Source: Streptomyces griseoaurantiacus
GTDB taxonomy: Bacteria > Actinomycetota > Actinomycetes > Streptomycetales > Streptomycetaceae
Reading direction: 5' to 3'
NCBI GenBank assembly: GCA_014656015.1
Contig: BNBP01000026.1
Location: 22,529 to 86,528, forward strand
DNA: 64,000 nucleotides
Position 1 is the first letter of the stretch, and each line of letters starts with the position of its first letter. The translations under genes and the position numbers were made by a program. A model generated the notes under the pieces. That model had not been told where the DNA came from. It worked only from the letters and a program-made list of their open reading frames with translations, and searched no databases. Below are positions 7,085 through 16,035 of the stretch, one piece after another.

Positions 7085-10000
7085 ATGGACACGGTGAGGC
7101 AGACGACGACAGACGCGACCGCTCGCGGCTACCTCCGGTACCCGCACCTCCACGGCGACCTCCTCTGCTTCGTCGCGGAGGACGACCTCTGGATCGCCCC
7201 CCTCGACGGCTCCACCCACCCCCGCCGCCTCACCGTCGACCGGACCAGGACCGGCCACCCCCGCTTCTCCCCCGACGGCCGGTACCTCGCCTACACCACC
7301 TGGCGCAGCCTGGACCCGGAGATCCATCTCGTGCCGGTCACCGGCGGCCCCTCCCGGCGGCTCACCTACTGGGGCAGCACCGACACGAGGGTGCGCGGCT
7401 GGACGCCCCCGGACGCCGAGGGCCGCAGCGCCGTCCTCGCCGTCACCTCCCACGACGAACCCTTCTCCCACCTGACCTGGGCGTACAAGGTCGACACCGA
7501 CGGCAGCCCGGGCCGGCGGCTGCCCTGGGGGCCGGTCACCGACATCCAGGTCGCCGACCTCGGCGGCGAGCGCCGCTCCCTGCTCCTCACCGGCACCCCG
7601 CCGCACGAGCCCGCCTCCTGGAAGCGCTACCGGGGCGGTGCCACCGGCAGGCTCTGGCTGCACGGCCGGCGGCTCCTCGCCGACCTCGACGGGCACCTCG
7701 ACGCCCCGGTGTTCCTCGGCGACCGCATCGCCTTCCTCTCCGACCACGAGGGCGTCGGCAACCTCTACTCCTGCGCCCACGACGGCTCCGACCTGCGCCG
7801 GCACACCGACCACGAGGAGTTCTACGCCCGGCACGCCGCCGGGGACGGCAGCCGCGTGGTCTACCAGTGCGCGGGCGAGCTGTGGCTCGTGGACGACCTG
7901 TCCCCCGGCGCGGTCCCCCGCCGTCTCGACGTGCGCCTGTGCGGGCCCCGGGCCGGCCGCCGCACGTACCAGGTGCCGGCCGCCCAGCACGTGGACGGCG
8001 TCTCCGTGGACGAGACGGGGCGGGCCAGCGCGGTCGTCGTGCGCGGCAGCCTGCACTGGCTCACCCACCGCGACGGCCCCGCGCGCACCCTGACCGACAC
8101 CCCCGGCGTGCGCGTCCGGCTGCCGGAGATGCTCGGCGGCAGCGGCCAGGTCGCGTACGTCACCGACGCGGAGGGCGAGGACGCCGTCGAGATCGCCCAT
8201 CTGCCCCGGGCGAGCGGGGCCCGCGCCCCGCGCCGGCTCGCCGCCGGACGGCTGGGCCGGGTGCGGGAGATGGTCGCCGACCCGGCCGGCGGATGTCTCG
8301 CCCTCGCCTCGCACGACGGCCGCCTGCTCCTCGTCCGCGTCCCTGAGACGGACGGGGCGACCCCCGAGGAGATGACCGGCCCGGAGCGGGAACACGACCC
8401 GCGCGCCCCCGGGGAGAGCACCGGCTGCGAGGTCACCGAGCTGGTCCGCTCCGTCAACGGGCCCGTGCGCGACCTCGCCTTCTCCCCGGACGGGGCCTGG
8501 CTGACCTGGTCCCATCCCGGCATCGGCCGCTCCCTGCGGCAGATCAGGATGGCCCGCATCACCTGGCCGGAGGCCGGGCCCGTGCTGGACGTCACCGACG
8601 GGCGGTTCGAGGACGAGAACCCCGTCTTCACCCGCGACGGCCGCTACCTCGCCTTCCTGTCCTGGCGCGGCTTCGACCCGGTCTACGACGTGCACACCGG
8701 CGACCTGTCCTTCCCCCTCGGCTGCCGCCCGTACCTCGTCACCCTCTCCTCGGCCACCCCCTCCCCGTTCGCCCTCAACCCCGAGGGCCGCCCGGCCGCC
8801 GGGGGCCTGGACCCCGTGGAGGAAGAGGCCGGGGACGGCACGGTCACCGTCGAGGTGGAAGGCCTGGCCAGCCGGGTGACGCCGTTCCCGGTCACCGCCT
8901 CGAAGTACTCGGGGCTGGCCCCCGTGGCCGGCGGCGGGCTGGTCTGGCTGCGCTGGCCGATCTCCGGCGCCCTCGGGGAGACCTTCGCCAACCCGGACGA
9001 CCTCTCCGGCCGGCCCACCCTCGAACACTTCAACGTGGGCCGGGCGAAGAAGACCGAACTCGTGGGCGACCTCGACTGGTTCGCGGTGAGCGGCGACGGC
9101 ACCCGGCTGGTCGTCATGGACGAGGGCGAGCTGCGCGCGGTGCCCGCCGACGAGTCCGGCGAGGCCGACAGCACCGTCTGGATCGACCTGCGGCGCATCC
9201 TGCACCAGGTGGACCCGGCGGCGGAGTGGCGGCAGTCCTTCGAGGAGGCGGGCCGGATCATCCGCGCCCACTTCTGGGACCCCGGCATGTGCGGCATCGA
9301 CTGGGACGCGATCCTGGCCCAGTACCGGCCGCTGGTCGAACGCGTCGCCTCCCCGGACGACTTCGCCGACCTGCTGCGCGAGGTGCTCGGCGAACTGGGC
9401 ACCTCGCACGCGTACGTCACCGCCGCCCGCCGCAACGAGGGCCCGCCGCACTACCAGCGCCGGCAGGGCCTGCTCGGCGCGGACCTCGTGTGCCGGGAGG
9501 GGCGCTGGGTGATCCGGCGCATCCTGCCCGGCGACTCCTCCGACTCCCGCGCCCGCTCCCCGCTGGCCGGCACCGGCATCCGGGAGGGCGCGGTCCTCAC
9601 CCACGTCGACGGCCGCCCCGTCGACCCCCTGACCGGCCCGTACCCGCTGCTGGCCGGCGCGGGATCCACGAGCGTGGAACTGACCTTCGCCCCGGACGGG
9701 GACGCGGGCGCCTCCCGCCGGGTCGCCGTCGTCCCGCTCGTCGACGACCGGCCGCTGCGCTACCAGCACTGGGTGGCCAGGCGCCGCGAGGTGGTCCGCG
9801 AACTGAGCGGCGGCCGGTGCGGCTATCTGCACATCCCCGACATGGGCGGCTCCGGCTGGGCCCAGTTCAACCGCGACCTGCGCGGGGAGGTGGCGCGCCC
9901 CGCGCTCATCGTCGACGTGCGCGGCAACGCGGGCGGGCACATCAGCGAACTGGTCGTGGAGAAGCTGACGCGCAGGATCCTGGGCTGGGACGTCACCCGG

Positions 10001-10444
10001 GACGCCCAGCCGGTCTCGTACGCCTCCGACGCCCCGCGCGGCCCGGTCGTCGCCCTCGCCGACGAGGCGACCGCCTCCGACGGCGACATGATCACGGCCG
10101 CGTTCAAGCTGCTGGGCCTGGGGCCGGTGGTGGGGCAGCGGACCTGGGGCGGGGTCGTCGGCATGACCGGCCGGCACTCCTTGGGCGACGGCACGGTGAT
10201 CACGGTGCCGATGAACGCGGCGTGGTTCGAGGCGTACGGATGGTCGGTGGAGAACCGGGGGGTCGATCCGGACCTGGAGGCCCTGCGCACCCCGCTGGAC
10301 TGGGCCGAGGGCCGTCACGCCCAGCTCGACGACGCGGTCGGGCTGGCCCTCGCCCTCCTGGAGGAGCACCCGCCCGCGATGCCGCCCCCGTACGCCGGCG
10401 TCCCCGACCGCACCCGGCCGCCACTCCCGCCGCGCACCGCGTGA
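7085..10444 (+). CDS. Tricorn protease homologue (S41 family) with PDZ domain
   Basis: The 1119-residue protein resembles archaeal tricorn (about 1070 residues), a cytoplasmic protease that trims peptides released by the proteasome. It has an N-terminal six-bladed beta-propeller (FSPDGRYLAYTTW repeats), a second seven-bladed propeller to about residue 690, a helical bundle with GELGTSHAYV (His775, matching the catalytic His), a PDZ segment around residues 790-870, and a C-terminal tail-specific-protease core with DEATASDGDM (Ser998 as nucleophile) and the oxyanion GGVVGMTG loop. ATG at 7085 directly opens the first blade. No signal peptide is seen, so it is cytoplasmic. It is transcribed alone, divergently from the TetR gene. 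Confidence 0.93.
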   Translation: MDTVRQTTTDATARGYLRYPHLHGDLLCFVAEDDLWIAPLDGSTHPRRLTVDRTRTGHPRFSPDGRYLAYTTWRSLDPEIHLVPVTGGPSRRLTYWGSTDTRVRGWTPPDAEGRSAVLAVTSHDEPFSHLTWAYKVDTDGSPGRRLPWGPVTDIQVADLGGERRSLLLTGTPPHEPASWKRYRGGATGRLWLHGRRLLADLDGHLDAPVFLGDRIAFLSDHEGVGNLYSCAHDGSDLRRHTDHEEFYARHAAGDGSRVVYQCAGELWLVDDLSPGAVPRRLDVRLCGPRAGRRTYQVPAAQHVDGVSVDETGRASAVVVRGSLHWLTHRDGPARTLTDTPGVRVRLPEMLGGSGQVAYVTDAEGEDAVEIAHLPRASGARAPRRLAAGRLGRVREMVADPAGGCLALASHDGRLLLVRVPETDGATPEEMTGPEREHDPRAPGESTGCEVTELVRSVNGPVRDLAFSPDGAWLTWSHPGIGRSLRQIRMARITWPEAGPVLDVTDGRFEDENPVFTRDGRYLAFLSWRGFDPVYDVHTGDLSFPLGCRPYLVTLSSATPSPFALNPEGRPAAGGLDPVEEEAGDGTVTVEVEGLASRVTPFPVTASKYSGLAPVAGGGLVWLRWPISGALGETFANPDDLSGRPTLEHFNVGRAKKTELVGDLDWFAVSGDGTRLVVMDEGELRAVPADESGEADSTVWIDLRRILHQVDPAAEWRQSFEEAGRIIRAHFWDPGMCGIDWDAILAQYRPLVERVASPDDFADLLREVLGELGTSHAYVTAARRNEGPPHYQRRQGLLGADLVCREGRWVIRRILPGDSSDSRARSPLAGTGIREGAVLTHVDGRPVDPLTGPYPLLAGAGSTSVELTFAPDGDAGASRRVAVVPLVDDRPLRYQHWVARRREVVRELSGGRCGYLHIPDMGGSGWAQFNRDLRGEVARPALIVDVRGNAGGHISELVVEKLTRRILGWDVTRDAQPVSYASDAPRGPVVALADEATASDGDMITAAFKLLGLGPVVGQRTWGGVVGMTGRHSLGDGTVITVPMNAAWFEAYGWSVENRGVDPDLEALRTPLDWAEGRHAQLDDAVGLALALLEEHPPAMPPPYAGVPDRTRPPLPPRTA

Positions 10445-10469
10445 CACGCGGGCCACGGCACGACGAGAA

Positions 10470-10511
10470 GGTGGGGCACCCGGTGGCCGTACGGCCACCG
10501 GACACCCCACC
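10470..10511. terminator. Terminator hairpin
   Basis: A long stem pairs GGTGGGG with CCCCACC around an inner CCGGTGGCC/GGCCACCGG arm. It lies 26 bases after the tricorn stop and before the convergent small gene, so it may serve both. Confidence 0.8.
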
Positions 10512-10559
10512 CCTCGTGGGTGAAGCCGTGTGCTCGGCTAGCCGCCGAGCCGGGGTCGG

Positions 10560-10826
10560 CTAGGCGTCGTACTCGACGTCGAGCCGCTCCTGACCCTCAT
10601 GGGCACGCTCGTCCATCTCCCGGCGACCCCGCTCCTGCGGGGCACTGCCGGGACGCTGCCGCTCGGGGCGCTCCTGGCCGGCGGGACGGTTCTGCCCACC
10701 GGGGCGGCCCTGGCGCTCGGGGCGGTCCTGGCGCTCGGGACGGCCCTGGCCGCCCTGGCCCATGCGCTCCTGCGCCTTCTCACGGAGCTGCTCGGACTTC
10801 TGCTGGAACTGGTCCTTCATGCCCAT
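10560..10826 (-). CDS. Small Gln/Arg/Gly/Pro-rich hypothetical protein
   Basis: The product has 88 residues. Its N-terminus MGMKDQFQQKSEQLREKAQE is a charged amphipathic helix, followed by repeats around RPERQ/RPGGQ and a negatively charged end LDVEYDA. It has no membrane segment, no Cys and no recognisable domain. The low-complexity middle suggests disorder. ATG at 10826 is preceded by GGGAG. Flanking hairpins on both sides suggest its own transcript. Codon use fits a real Streptomyces gene, but no function can be given. Confidence 0.65.
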   Translation of the reverse strand: MGMKDQFQQKSEQLREKAQERMGQGGQGRPERQDRPERQGRPGGQNRPAGQERPERQRPGSAPQERGRREMDERAHEGQERLDVEYDA

Positions 10827-10868
10827 GTGTGTTCACTCCCAAGGGGGTTGAGGGGATCGGGCCCGATC

Positions 10869-10891
10869 AGCGTGACACGCCCGGTCACGCT
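10869..10891. terminator. Hairpin downstream of the BVMO operon
   Basis: AGCGTGAC-N7-GTCACGCT forms a perfect 8-bp stem about 50 bases after the stop of the SDR gene, in a position to terminate the three-gene operon coming from the right. Confidence 0.5.
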
Positions 10892-10939
10892 GCGCTCGTC
10901 GATCACTCACCCTCCGTGACGGGCGCGTGAAGCCGCAGG

Positions 10940-11827
10940 TCAGCCCGGCCGTACGGGGCCCCTGGTGGCTTCGTCGGCCGCCCCGCCCGCCCCCACAAGG
11001 CCGGTCCGCACCCGCTCCAGGCGGGGCGCGAACCGTCGCATCTCGCGCTGCCCGACGGCCGCGATGAGCGAGGGCAGGTAGCCGCGCACGCCCTGCATCC
11101 CGCGCAGCCACCACTGCCCGTACACGTGCGGCGCCCGGCGCTCGATCCCGGCGACGAGGCGGTCCACCGCCGGGCCCAGCGGGTAGGTCTTGTTGGACGG
11201 CCACGGCAGCCGCTGCCGCAGCTCCCGCATCACGTCGTCCTGGTCCGCCCCGCGCACCATGTCCGTGTCGGTCCACGACAGGTACCCGACCCCGACGCCC
11301 ACGCCCTCGTGCGCGACCTCGGCGCGCAGGCTGTGCGCGTACGCCTCCACGCCCGACTTGGAGGCGCAGTACGCCGACATCATCGGCGCCGGCGTGAGCG
11401 CGGCGAGCGAGGCGATCTGGAGCAGATAGCCGCGCCGCTCGCGCAGCGCGGGCAGGAAGGCGCGCGCGGTGACGGTGGAGCCTATGAGGTTCACCTCTAT
11501 GACGCGCCGCCAGGAATCGGGGTCGGAGACGGCGAAGGGACCGCCCAGCGCGACACCGGCGTTGGCGACGACGACGTCCACCCGCCCGAACCGCTCCCGC
11601 ACCTCGGCGGCGACCCGGGTCATCGCCTCGTGGTCGGTGACGTCGGCGTGCCAGTACGCGCCCTCGGTGTGCAGCCGGTCGGCGACCTCCTTCAGCACCT
11701 CCGGCTCCAGCCCGACCAGCGCCACCTTCATGCCGCGCGCGGACAGCTTGCGGGCCAGCAGCTCGCCCACCCCCCGGGCCGCGCCGGTGACCACCGCGAC
11801 GCGCCCCTCCAGCTTCGACCTGCTCAT
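10940..11827 (-). CDS. Short-chain dehydrogenase/reductase
   Basis: The 295-residue classical SDR has cofactor motif TGAARGVG (14-21), NAG at 89-91, and catalytic Ser140, Tyr153 and Lys157 (SAYCASK). The acidic residue after the second strand is replaced by VGLEPE, and the following loop does not clearly decide between NAD and NADP. It is the last gene of a coupled operon: its ATG overlaps the stop of the hydrolase gene by four bases (ATGA). With a Baeyer-Villiger enzyme and a hydrolase it would supply or remove a ketone, that is, oxidise an alcohol to the ketone substrate. The physiological substrate is unknown. Confidence 0.92.
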   Translation of the reverse strand: MSRSKLEGRVAVVTGAARGVGELLARKLSARGMKVALVGLEPEVLKEVADRLHTEGAYWHADVTDHEAMTRVAAEVRERFGRVDVVVANAGVALGGPFAVSDPDSWRRVIEVNLIGSTVTARAFLPALRERRGYLLQIASLAALTPAPMMSAYCASKSGVEAYAHSLRAEVAHEGVGVGVGYLSWTDTDMVRGADQDDVMRELRQRLPWPSNKTYPLGPAVDRLVAGIERRAPHVYGQWWLRGMQGVRGYLPSLIAAVGQREMRRFAPRLERVRTGLVGAGGAADEATRGPVRPG

Positions 11828-12786
11828 GCGCCCTCCTTCAACTCGACGTGACCGGCGACCAGTTCACGGATCTTCGTGGTGACGAGGTCCGGTGCCTCCA
11901 CCGGGGACATGTGCCCGACACCGGGCAGCTCGGTCAGCGAGACGCAGTCCGGCAGCGCGGCGGCCAGCCGCCGGGCGTGCACGGGCGGCGTCATCCGGTC
12001 GGCGGTGCCGACGATCACCGCCGTCGGGACGCGCAACGCGCCCACCCCGTGGTCGAGGTCGAGCGCGTCGAGGACGCGCGACCAGGCGTACCGGGCCCGG
12101 CGTGGGCAGGCGTGCACGATCCGCGCGCAGGCGGCGACCATCGCCGGGGACGAACCCGGGCCCATGGTCGCGTACTTGAGGATGCGCGAGCCGAGCCGGG
12201 TGACCGGTCCGAGCGGGGCGCGGGAGCCGAGGATCCGCCCGGTGAGCCAGGTGCGCAGCCGGCCCGGGCGCAGCGGCACCACCAGCGACTCGGCGACCAG
12301 TGCCGAACTGCCCGTGCTGCACAGCAGAACGGCCGCGGCGTGTTCGCGGAAGCCGGGCCGGGAGGCGGCGGCCATGATCGTCATGCCGCCCATCGAGTGC
12401 CCGGCGATCACGGCCGGTTCACCGGGGGCGAGGGTGGCGGCGAGCACGGCCTCGAGGTCGTCGGCGAGTGCCTCGGTGCCGCAGGCCTCGCTCGCCGGGG
12501 AGCGGCCGTGGCCGCGCTGGTCGTAGGCGATCACGCGGTGCTCGGCGCTCAGCTCGCGGATCTGGGCGGCCCAGAAGGCGGTCGAGCAGGTCCAGCCGTG
12601 GGCGAGGACCACGGCGGGCGCGGCCGGATTCCCGGCGGGTCCGTGCACCTCGACGTGGAGCGCGGCCCCGTCGGCGGAGGTCACGGTGAGGGTGCGGCCG
12701 GGCTCGACGGGGGCGTACGGGTCGGTGGTCGCGGTGGCGGTGGCGGTGGCGGTGGCGGTGGCGGTGGCTGGTGTCGTACGGCTCAT
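11824..12786 (-). CDS. Alpha/beta-fold hydrolase
   Basis: The 320-residue protein has the oxyanion motif AHGWTC (62-67), the YDQRGHGRS strand and the nucleophile elbow GHSMGG (Ser131). The catalytic His is in GVGHMSPVE near the end and an acid lies in GTADRM. Residues 7-20 are seven Ala-Thr pairs encoded by a six-base repeat, an odd flexible head. The ATG overlaps the stop of the monooxygenase gene by ATGA, and its own stop overlaps the SDR start. The context suggests hydrolysis of the ester or lactone made by the Baeyer-Villiger enzyme. Confidence 0.92.
   Translation of the reverse strand: MSRTTPATATATATATATATTDPYAPVEPGRTLTVTSADGAALHVEVHGPAGNPAAPAVVLAHGWTCSTAFWAAQIRELSAEHRVIAYDQRGHGRSPASEACGTEALADDLEAVLAATLAPGEPAVIAGHSMGGMTIMAAASRPGFREHAAAVLLCSTGSSALVAESLVVPLRPGRLRTWLTGRILGSRAPLGPVTRLGSRILKYATMGPGSSPAMVAACARIVHACPRRARYAWSRVLDALDLDHGVGALRVPTAVIVGTADRMTPPVHARRLAAALPDCVSLTELPGVGHMSPVEAPDLVTTKIRELVAGHVELKEGA
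12731..12768. repeat. Six-base tandem repeat in the hydrolase gene
   Basis: About six copies of GGTGGC (plus strand) encode the Ala-Thr run at the N-terminus of the hydrolase. Because the unit is a multiple of three, slippage would change the length of the run without breaking the frame. Confidence 0.85.
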
Positions 12787-14303
12787 GAGCCCGCCTCCAC
12801 CGTGCGCTGCGCGCCCTCGTGTGCGCGGCCGGGGGTGCGCAGGACCTCGTACTCGGCGAGGTCGACCTGCCGGGTGGCGCGGCGGAACTCGGTCGTCGTG
12901 CCCGGCCAGATGGTGGTGTTGCGGCCGCCGGCGTCCAGGTACCAGCTCGAGCAGCCGCCGGTGTTCCACACCGTGCGTTCCATGCGCCGCTGCACCCGCT
13001 CGTTCCAGGCGTCGACGGCGGCGGGGCGGGCGTCGAGCGCGGCCCGGCCGGACCCGGCGAGCAGGCCGAGCTGGCGCACGTAGTCGGCGAGGTAGTTGAG
13101 CTGGGCCTCGATCATCAGGATCATCGAGGTGTTGGCGAGGCCGGTGTTGGGGCCGATGATCGTCATCCAGTTGGGGAATCCGGCGGCGGAGGCGCCGCGC
13201 AGCGCCGCCATGCCGCCCTTCCAGGACTCGGCGAGGGTGCGGCCCTCGGCACCGACGACCCGCTCGGCGATCGGCATGTCCGTGACGTGGAAGCCGGTGC
13301 CGAAGACGATGGCGTCGGCCTCCGTCTCGCTGCCGTCGGCGGAGACGAGGGTGGAGCCGCGCACCTCCGCGAGGGCGCCGACCACCTCGGTGTTGGGCCG
13401 CGCGAGGGCCGGATAGTAGGTGTTGGACAGCAGGATGCGCTTGCATCCGATGCGGTAGTCCGGGGTGAGCCGGGCGCGCAGTGCCGGGTCCTTGATCGCC
13501 CGGGCCATGTTCCGGCGGGCGAGGCGCTCGACCACGTCCAGTTCGCCAGGGAACTTGGTGAACGCCTGCACCTGCAGTTCCCTGATGCCCCACAGCAGCC
13601 CGCGCCGCGCCTTGGCGGTGACGGGCAGCGCGCGGTGCAGTTTGCGCTCCAGGGTGCCGATGGCCCGGTCGGCGCGTGGCATGACCCAGGGCGGGGTGCG
13701 CTGGAAGAGGGTGAGGCGGGAGACCTGCGGCTGGATCTCGGGCACGATCTGGATGGCGGAGGCGCCGGTGCCGATCATCGCGACCCGCTTGCCGCGCAGG
13801 TCGTAGTCGTGGTCCCAGCGGGCGGAGTGGAAGACCTTGCCGGGGAAGTCGGCGAGCCCGGGGATGTCGGGGATCTTCGGGTCGGAGAGCGGCCCGGTCG
13901 CGGAGACGACGAGGTCGGCCGTGAGCGTGCCGCGGCTGGTCCCGATCTCCCAGCGCAGGTTCTCCGCGTCCCAGCGCATCAGCGTGACCTCGGTGTTCAG
14001 GCGCAGATGCGGACGGATCCCGAAGACGTCGGCGACCCGCTCCAGGTAGGCCCGGATGTGCGGCTGCCCGGAGAAGGTGCGCGGCCACTCGGGGTTGGGC
14101 GCGAAGGAGAAGGAGTACAGGTGCGAGGGCACGTCGCAGGCGCACCCCGGGTAGCTGTTGTCCCGCCAGGTGCCGCCGACACGGTCGCCCCGCTCCAGGA
14201 CGACGAAGTCGGTGATCCCTTCGCGGCGCAGCCGTACGGCCGCCCCGAGTCCGCCGAATCCCGACCCGACCACCGCGACCCGTACATGCTCGTGCTCGGC
14301 CAT
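12783..14303 (-). CDS. Flavin-dependent Baeyer-Villiger monooxygenase
   Basis: This 506-residue class B flavoprotein inserts oxygen next to a ketone using NADPH and O2. It shows the FAD site GSGFGG (13-18), the GTWRDNSYPGCACD segment, the type I BVMO fingerprint FPGKVFHSARW (residues 153-163, fitting FxGxxxHxxxW) and the NADPH site GTGASA (178-183). The motif ATGPLSDP precedes the fingerprint. It is the first gene of a three-gene overlapping operon with a hydrolase and an SDR. A 20-base near-palindrome 53 bases upstream is shared with the divergent MerR gene. The substrate is unknown; cyclic or steroid-like ketones are typical for relatives. Confidence 0.93.
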   Translation of the reverse strand: MAEHEHVRVAVVGSGFGGLGAAVRLRREGITDFVVLERGDRVGGTWRDNSYPGCACDVPSHLYSFSFAPNPEWPRTFSGQPHIRAYLERVADVFGIRPHLRLNTEVTLMRWDAENLRWEIGTSRGTLTADLVVSATGPLSDPKIPDIPGLADFPGKVFHSARWDHDYDLRGKRVAMIGTGASAIQIVPEIQPQVSRLTLFQRTPPWVMPRADRAIGTLERKLHRALPVTAKARRGLLWGIRELQVQAFTKFPGELDVVERLARRNMARAIKDPALRARLTPDYRIGCKRILLSNTYYPALARPNTEVVGALAEVRGSTLVSADGSETEADAIVFGTGFHVTDMPIAERVVGAEGRTLAESWKGGMAALRGASAAGFPNWMTIIGPNTGLANTSMILMIEAQLNYLADYVRQLGLLAGSGRAALDARPAAVDAWNERVQRRMERTVWNTGGCSSWYLDAGGRNTTIWPGTTTEFRRATRQVDLAEYEVLRTPGRAHEGAQRTVEAGS

Positions 14304-14355
14304 GCCACCGCCTCCACGCGTCCTCGCGTCTGCGTCCCGTTACGTCCGTACGACC

Positions 14356-14375
14356 GTGCCAGTGTTCACTGGCAC
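14356..14375. promoter_or_regulatory. Dyad operator between BVMO operon and MerR gene
   Basis: GTGCCAGTG-TT-CACTGGCAC has perfect 9-bp arms around two central bases and lies 53 bases upstream of the BVMO start. MerR proteins bind such dyads within their target promoter, so this may be the control point of the operon. A TetR-type site would look similar. Confidence 0.65.
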
Positions 14376-14458
14376 AGTGGGACTGTAGGACAGCGCCGTA
14401 CCGATGGGTAGGGGGTGCGGCGAGGAAAGTTACCGCGGGTACGGCTTAGGGTGCGGGA

Positions 14459-15226
14459 GTGACGGACGAAGGGGAGCGGCGCGAGTACCGCATGGCGGAG
14501 CTGGCCGAGGCGGCCGGCATCACGGTGCGCACGCTGCGCTTCTACCGCGAGCGCGGACTCATCCGGCCACCCCGCCGCGAGGGCCGCATCGCCTGGTACG
14601 ACGAGACCCACCTGGCCCGGCTGCGGACGATCTCCGCGCTGCTGGAGCGCGGCCACACCCTCAACGGGATAGCGGAGCTGGCCGAGGCCTTCGACCACGG
14701 CCGCGACGTCGGCGACCTGCTCGGCGTCGGCGGGCCGAGCGAGGAGACCCCCGTCCGCCTCACCCCCGAGGCGCTGGCCGACGTCTTCGGCTCCGAGGCC
14801 ACCGCGGAGAACCTGGCCGCCGCGCTGGAGCTGGGCTACCTCGGCACGGACGGCGCCGACATCGTCCACGTCAGCCGCAGCCTCCTGGACGTCTCGGCGG
14901 CCCTGGTCCGCGAGGGCATACCGCTCGCCGACGTCCTGCGCGCAGCCCGCCACGTCCGCGAGCACGCCGAGGCGCTGGCGGAGCTCTTCACCTCACTGCT
15001 CCTCGCGCGCGACCGCACGGAGGAGGACCTGCGCCGCCTGCGCCCGCTGGCCAGGAGCGTGGTCGGAGCGGAACTGTCCCTCGCCCTGGACCGCCGCACG
15101 CGCCGGCCGGGCGCGGAACCGGGTCCCGGCGGCAGGAGTCCCGGTGGGAGGGCTCCCGACGGGGCGGACCACAGCGGGGCGGACCACGGCGGGACGGACC
15201 ACAGCGGGACGGCTCAGCCCTCGTAG
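14459..15226 (+). CDS. MerR family transcriptional regulator
   Basis: The product has 255 residues. The N-terminal winged helix YRMAELAEAAGITVRTLRFY and YRERGLI is the MerR DNA-binding fold, followed by a long helical C-terminal part with several LADVLRAARHVREHAEAL-like helices and a disordered tail with GGADHSG/GTDHSG repeats. No metal-binding Cys pairs are seen, so it is not a metal sensor of the classical kind. It starts with GTG at 14459, is divergent from the BVMO operon and probably controls it through the dyad at 14356. Its last 13 bases overlap the end of the convergent exonuclease gene. Confidence 0.9.
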   Translation: MTDEGERREYRMAELAEAAGITVRTLRFYRERGLIRPPRREGRIAWYDETHLARLRTISALLERGHTLNGIAELAEAFDHGRDVGDLLGVGGPSEETPVRLTPEALADVFGSEATAENLAAALELGYLGTDGADIVHVSRSLLDVSAALVREGIPLADVLRAARHVREHAEALAELFTSLLLARDRTEEDLRRLRPLARSVVGAELSLALDRRTRRPGAEPGPGGRSPGGRAPDGADHSGADHGGTDHSGTAQPS

Positions 15227-16017
15227 ACGACCGTCACCGGCGCGTGGTCGGACCACCGCTCCTCGTGCGAGGCCGCCCGCTCCACGAACCCCTTCACCGC
15301 GCGCCGGGCGAGCCCCGGCGTGGCCACGGCGAGGTCGATCCGCCACCCCGAGTCGTTGTCGAAGGCCCGCCCCCGGTACGACCACCAGGTGTACGGCCCC
15401 TCGACCTCCGGGTGCAGGGCCCGCATCACGTCCACGTAGCCGCCGTCCTCCGCGTCGAGGACCCGGCTCAGCCACGCCCGCTCCTCCGGCAGGAAGCCCG
15501 CGTTCTTGGTGTTCGCCCGCCAGTTCTTCAGGTCGGCCTCGTGGTGCGCGATGTTCCAGTCGCCGCACACCACCACCTCGCGCCCCTCCGCCGCGGCCCG
15601 CACCCGGAGCTCCTTGAGGTACGCGAGGAACTCGTCCATGAAGCGGTACTTCTCGTCCTGCCGCTCGGTGCCCACCTGCCCCGAGGGCAGGTACAGGCTC
15701 GCCACCGTCACCCCGGGCAGATCCGCCTCGACGTACCGCCCGCTGACGTCGAACTCGGTCGAGCCGAAGCCCACTCGCACGGCGTCGGGCTCCCGCCGGG
15801 TGTAGAGGGAGACACCCGCGCGGCCCTTCGCGGCGGCCGGCGCGTGCACCACGTGCCACCCCTGCGGCTCCCGCACCTCCTCCGGCATCTGGTGCGGCTC
15901 CGCACGGACCTCCTGCAGACAGAGGACGTCCGCCGAGGTCGCGGCGAGCCACTCGACGAAGCCCTTGCGCGCGGCGGCACGCAGGCCGTTGACATTGACG
16001 GAGGTAACGGTCAGCAC
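15214..16017 (-). CDS. xth: Exodeoxyribonuclease III (AP endonuclease family)
   Basis: The 267-residue enzyme of the EEP superfamily removes 3' blocks and cleaves at abasic sites in base excision repair. It carries the opening MLTVTSVNVNGLRAA, LCLQEVRAE with the metal-binding Glu, the SLYLPSGQ strand, CGDWNIAHHEADL (Asp/Asn catalytic pair), WRIDLAVATP, and SDHAPVTV with the catalytic Asp-His. Length and all motifs fit XthA. It stands alone, convergent with the MerR gene. Confidence 0.95.
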   Translation of the reverse strand: MLTVTSVNVNGLRAAARKGFVEWLAATSADVLCLQEVRAEPHQMPEEVREPQGWHVVHAPAAAKGRAGVSLYTRREPDAVRVGFGSTEFDVSGRYVEADLPGVTVASLYLPSGQVGTERQDEKYRFMDEFLAYLKELRVRAAAEGREVVVCGDWNIAHHEADLKNWRANTKNAGFLPEERAWLSRVLDAEDGGYVDVMRALHPEVEGPYTWWSYRGRAFDNDSGWRIDLAVATPGLARRAVKGFVERAASHEERWSDHAPVTVVYEG

Positions 16018-16035
16018 CCCGGCACGATACCCGGC

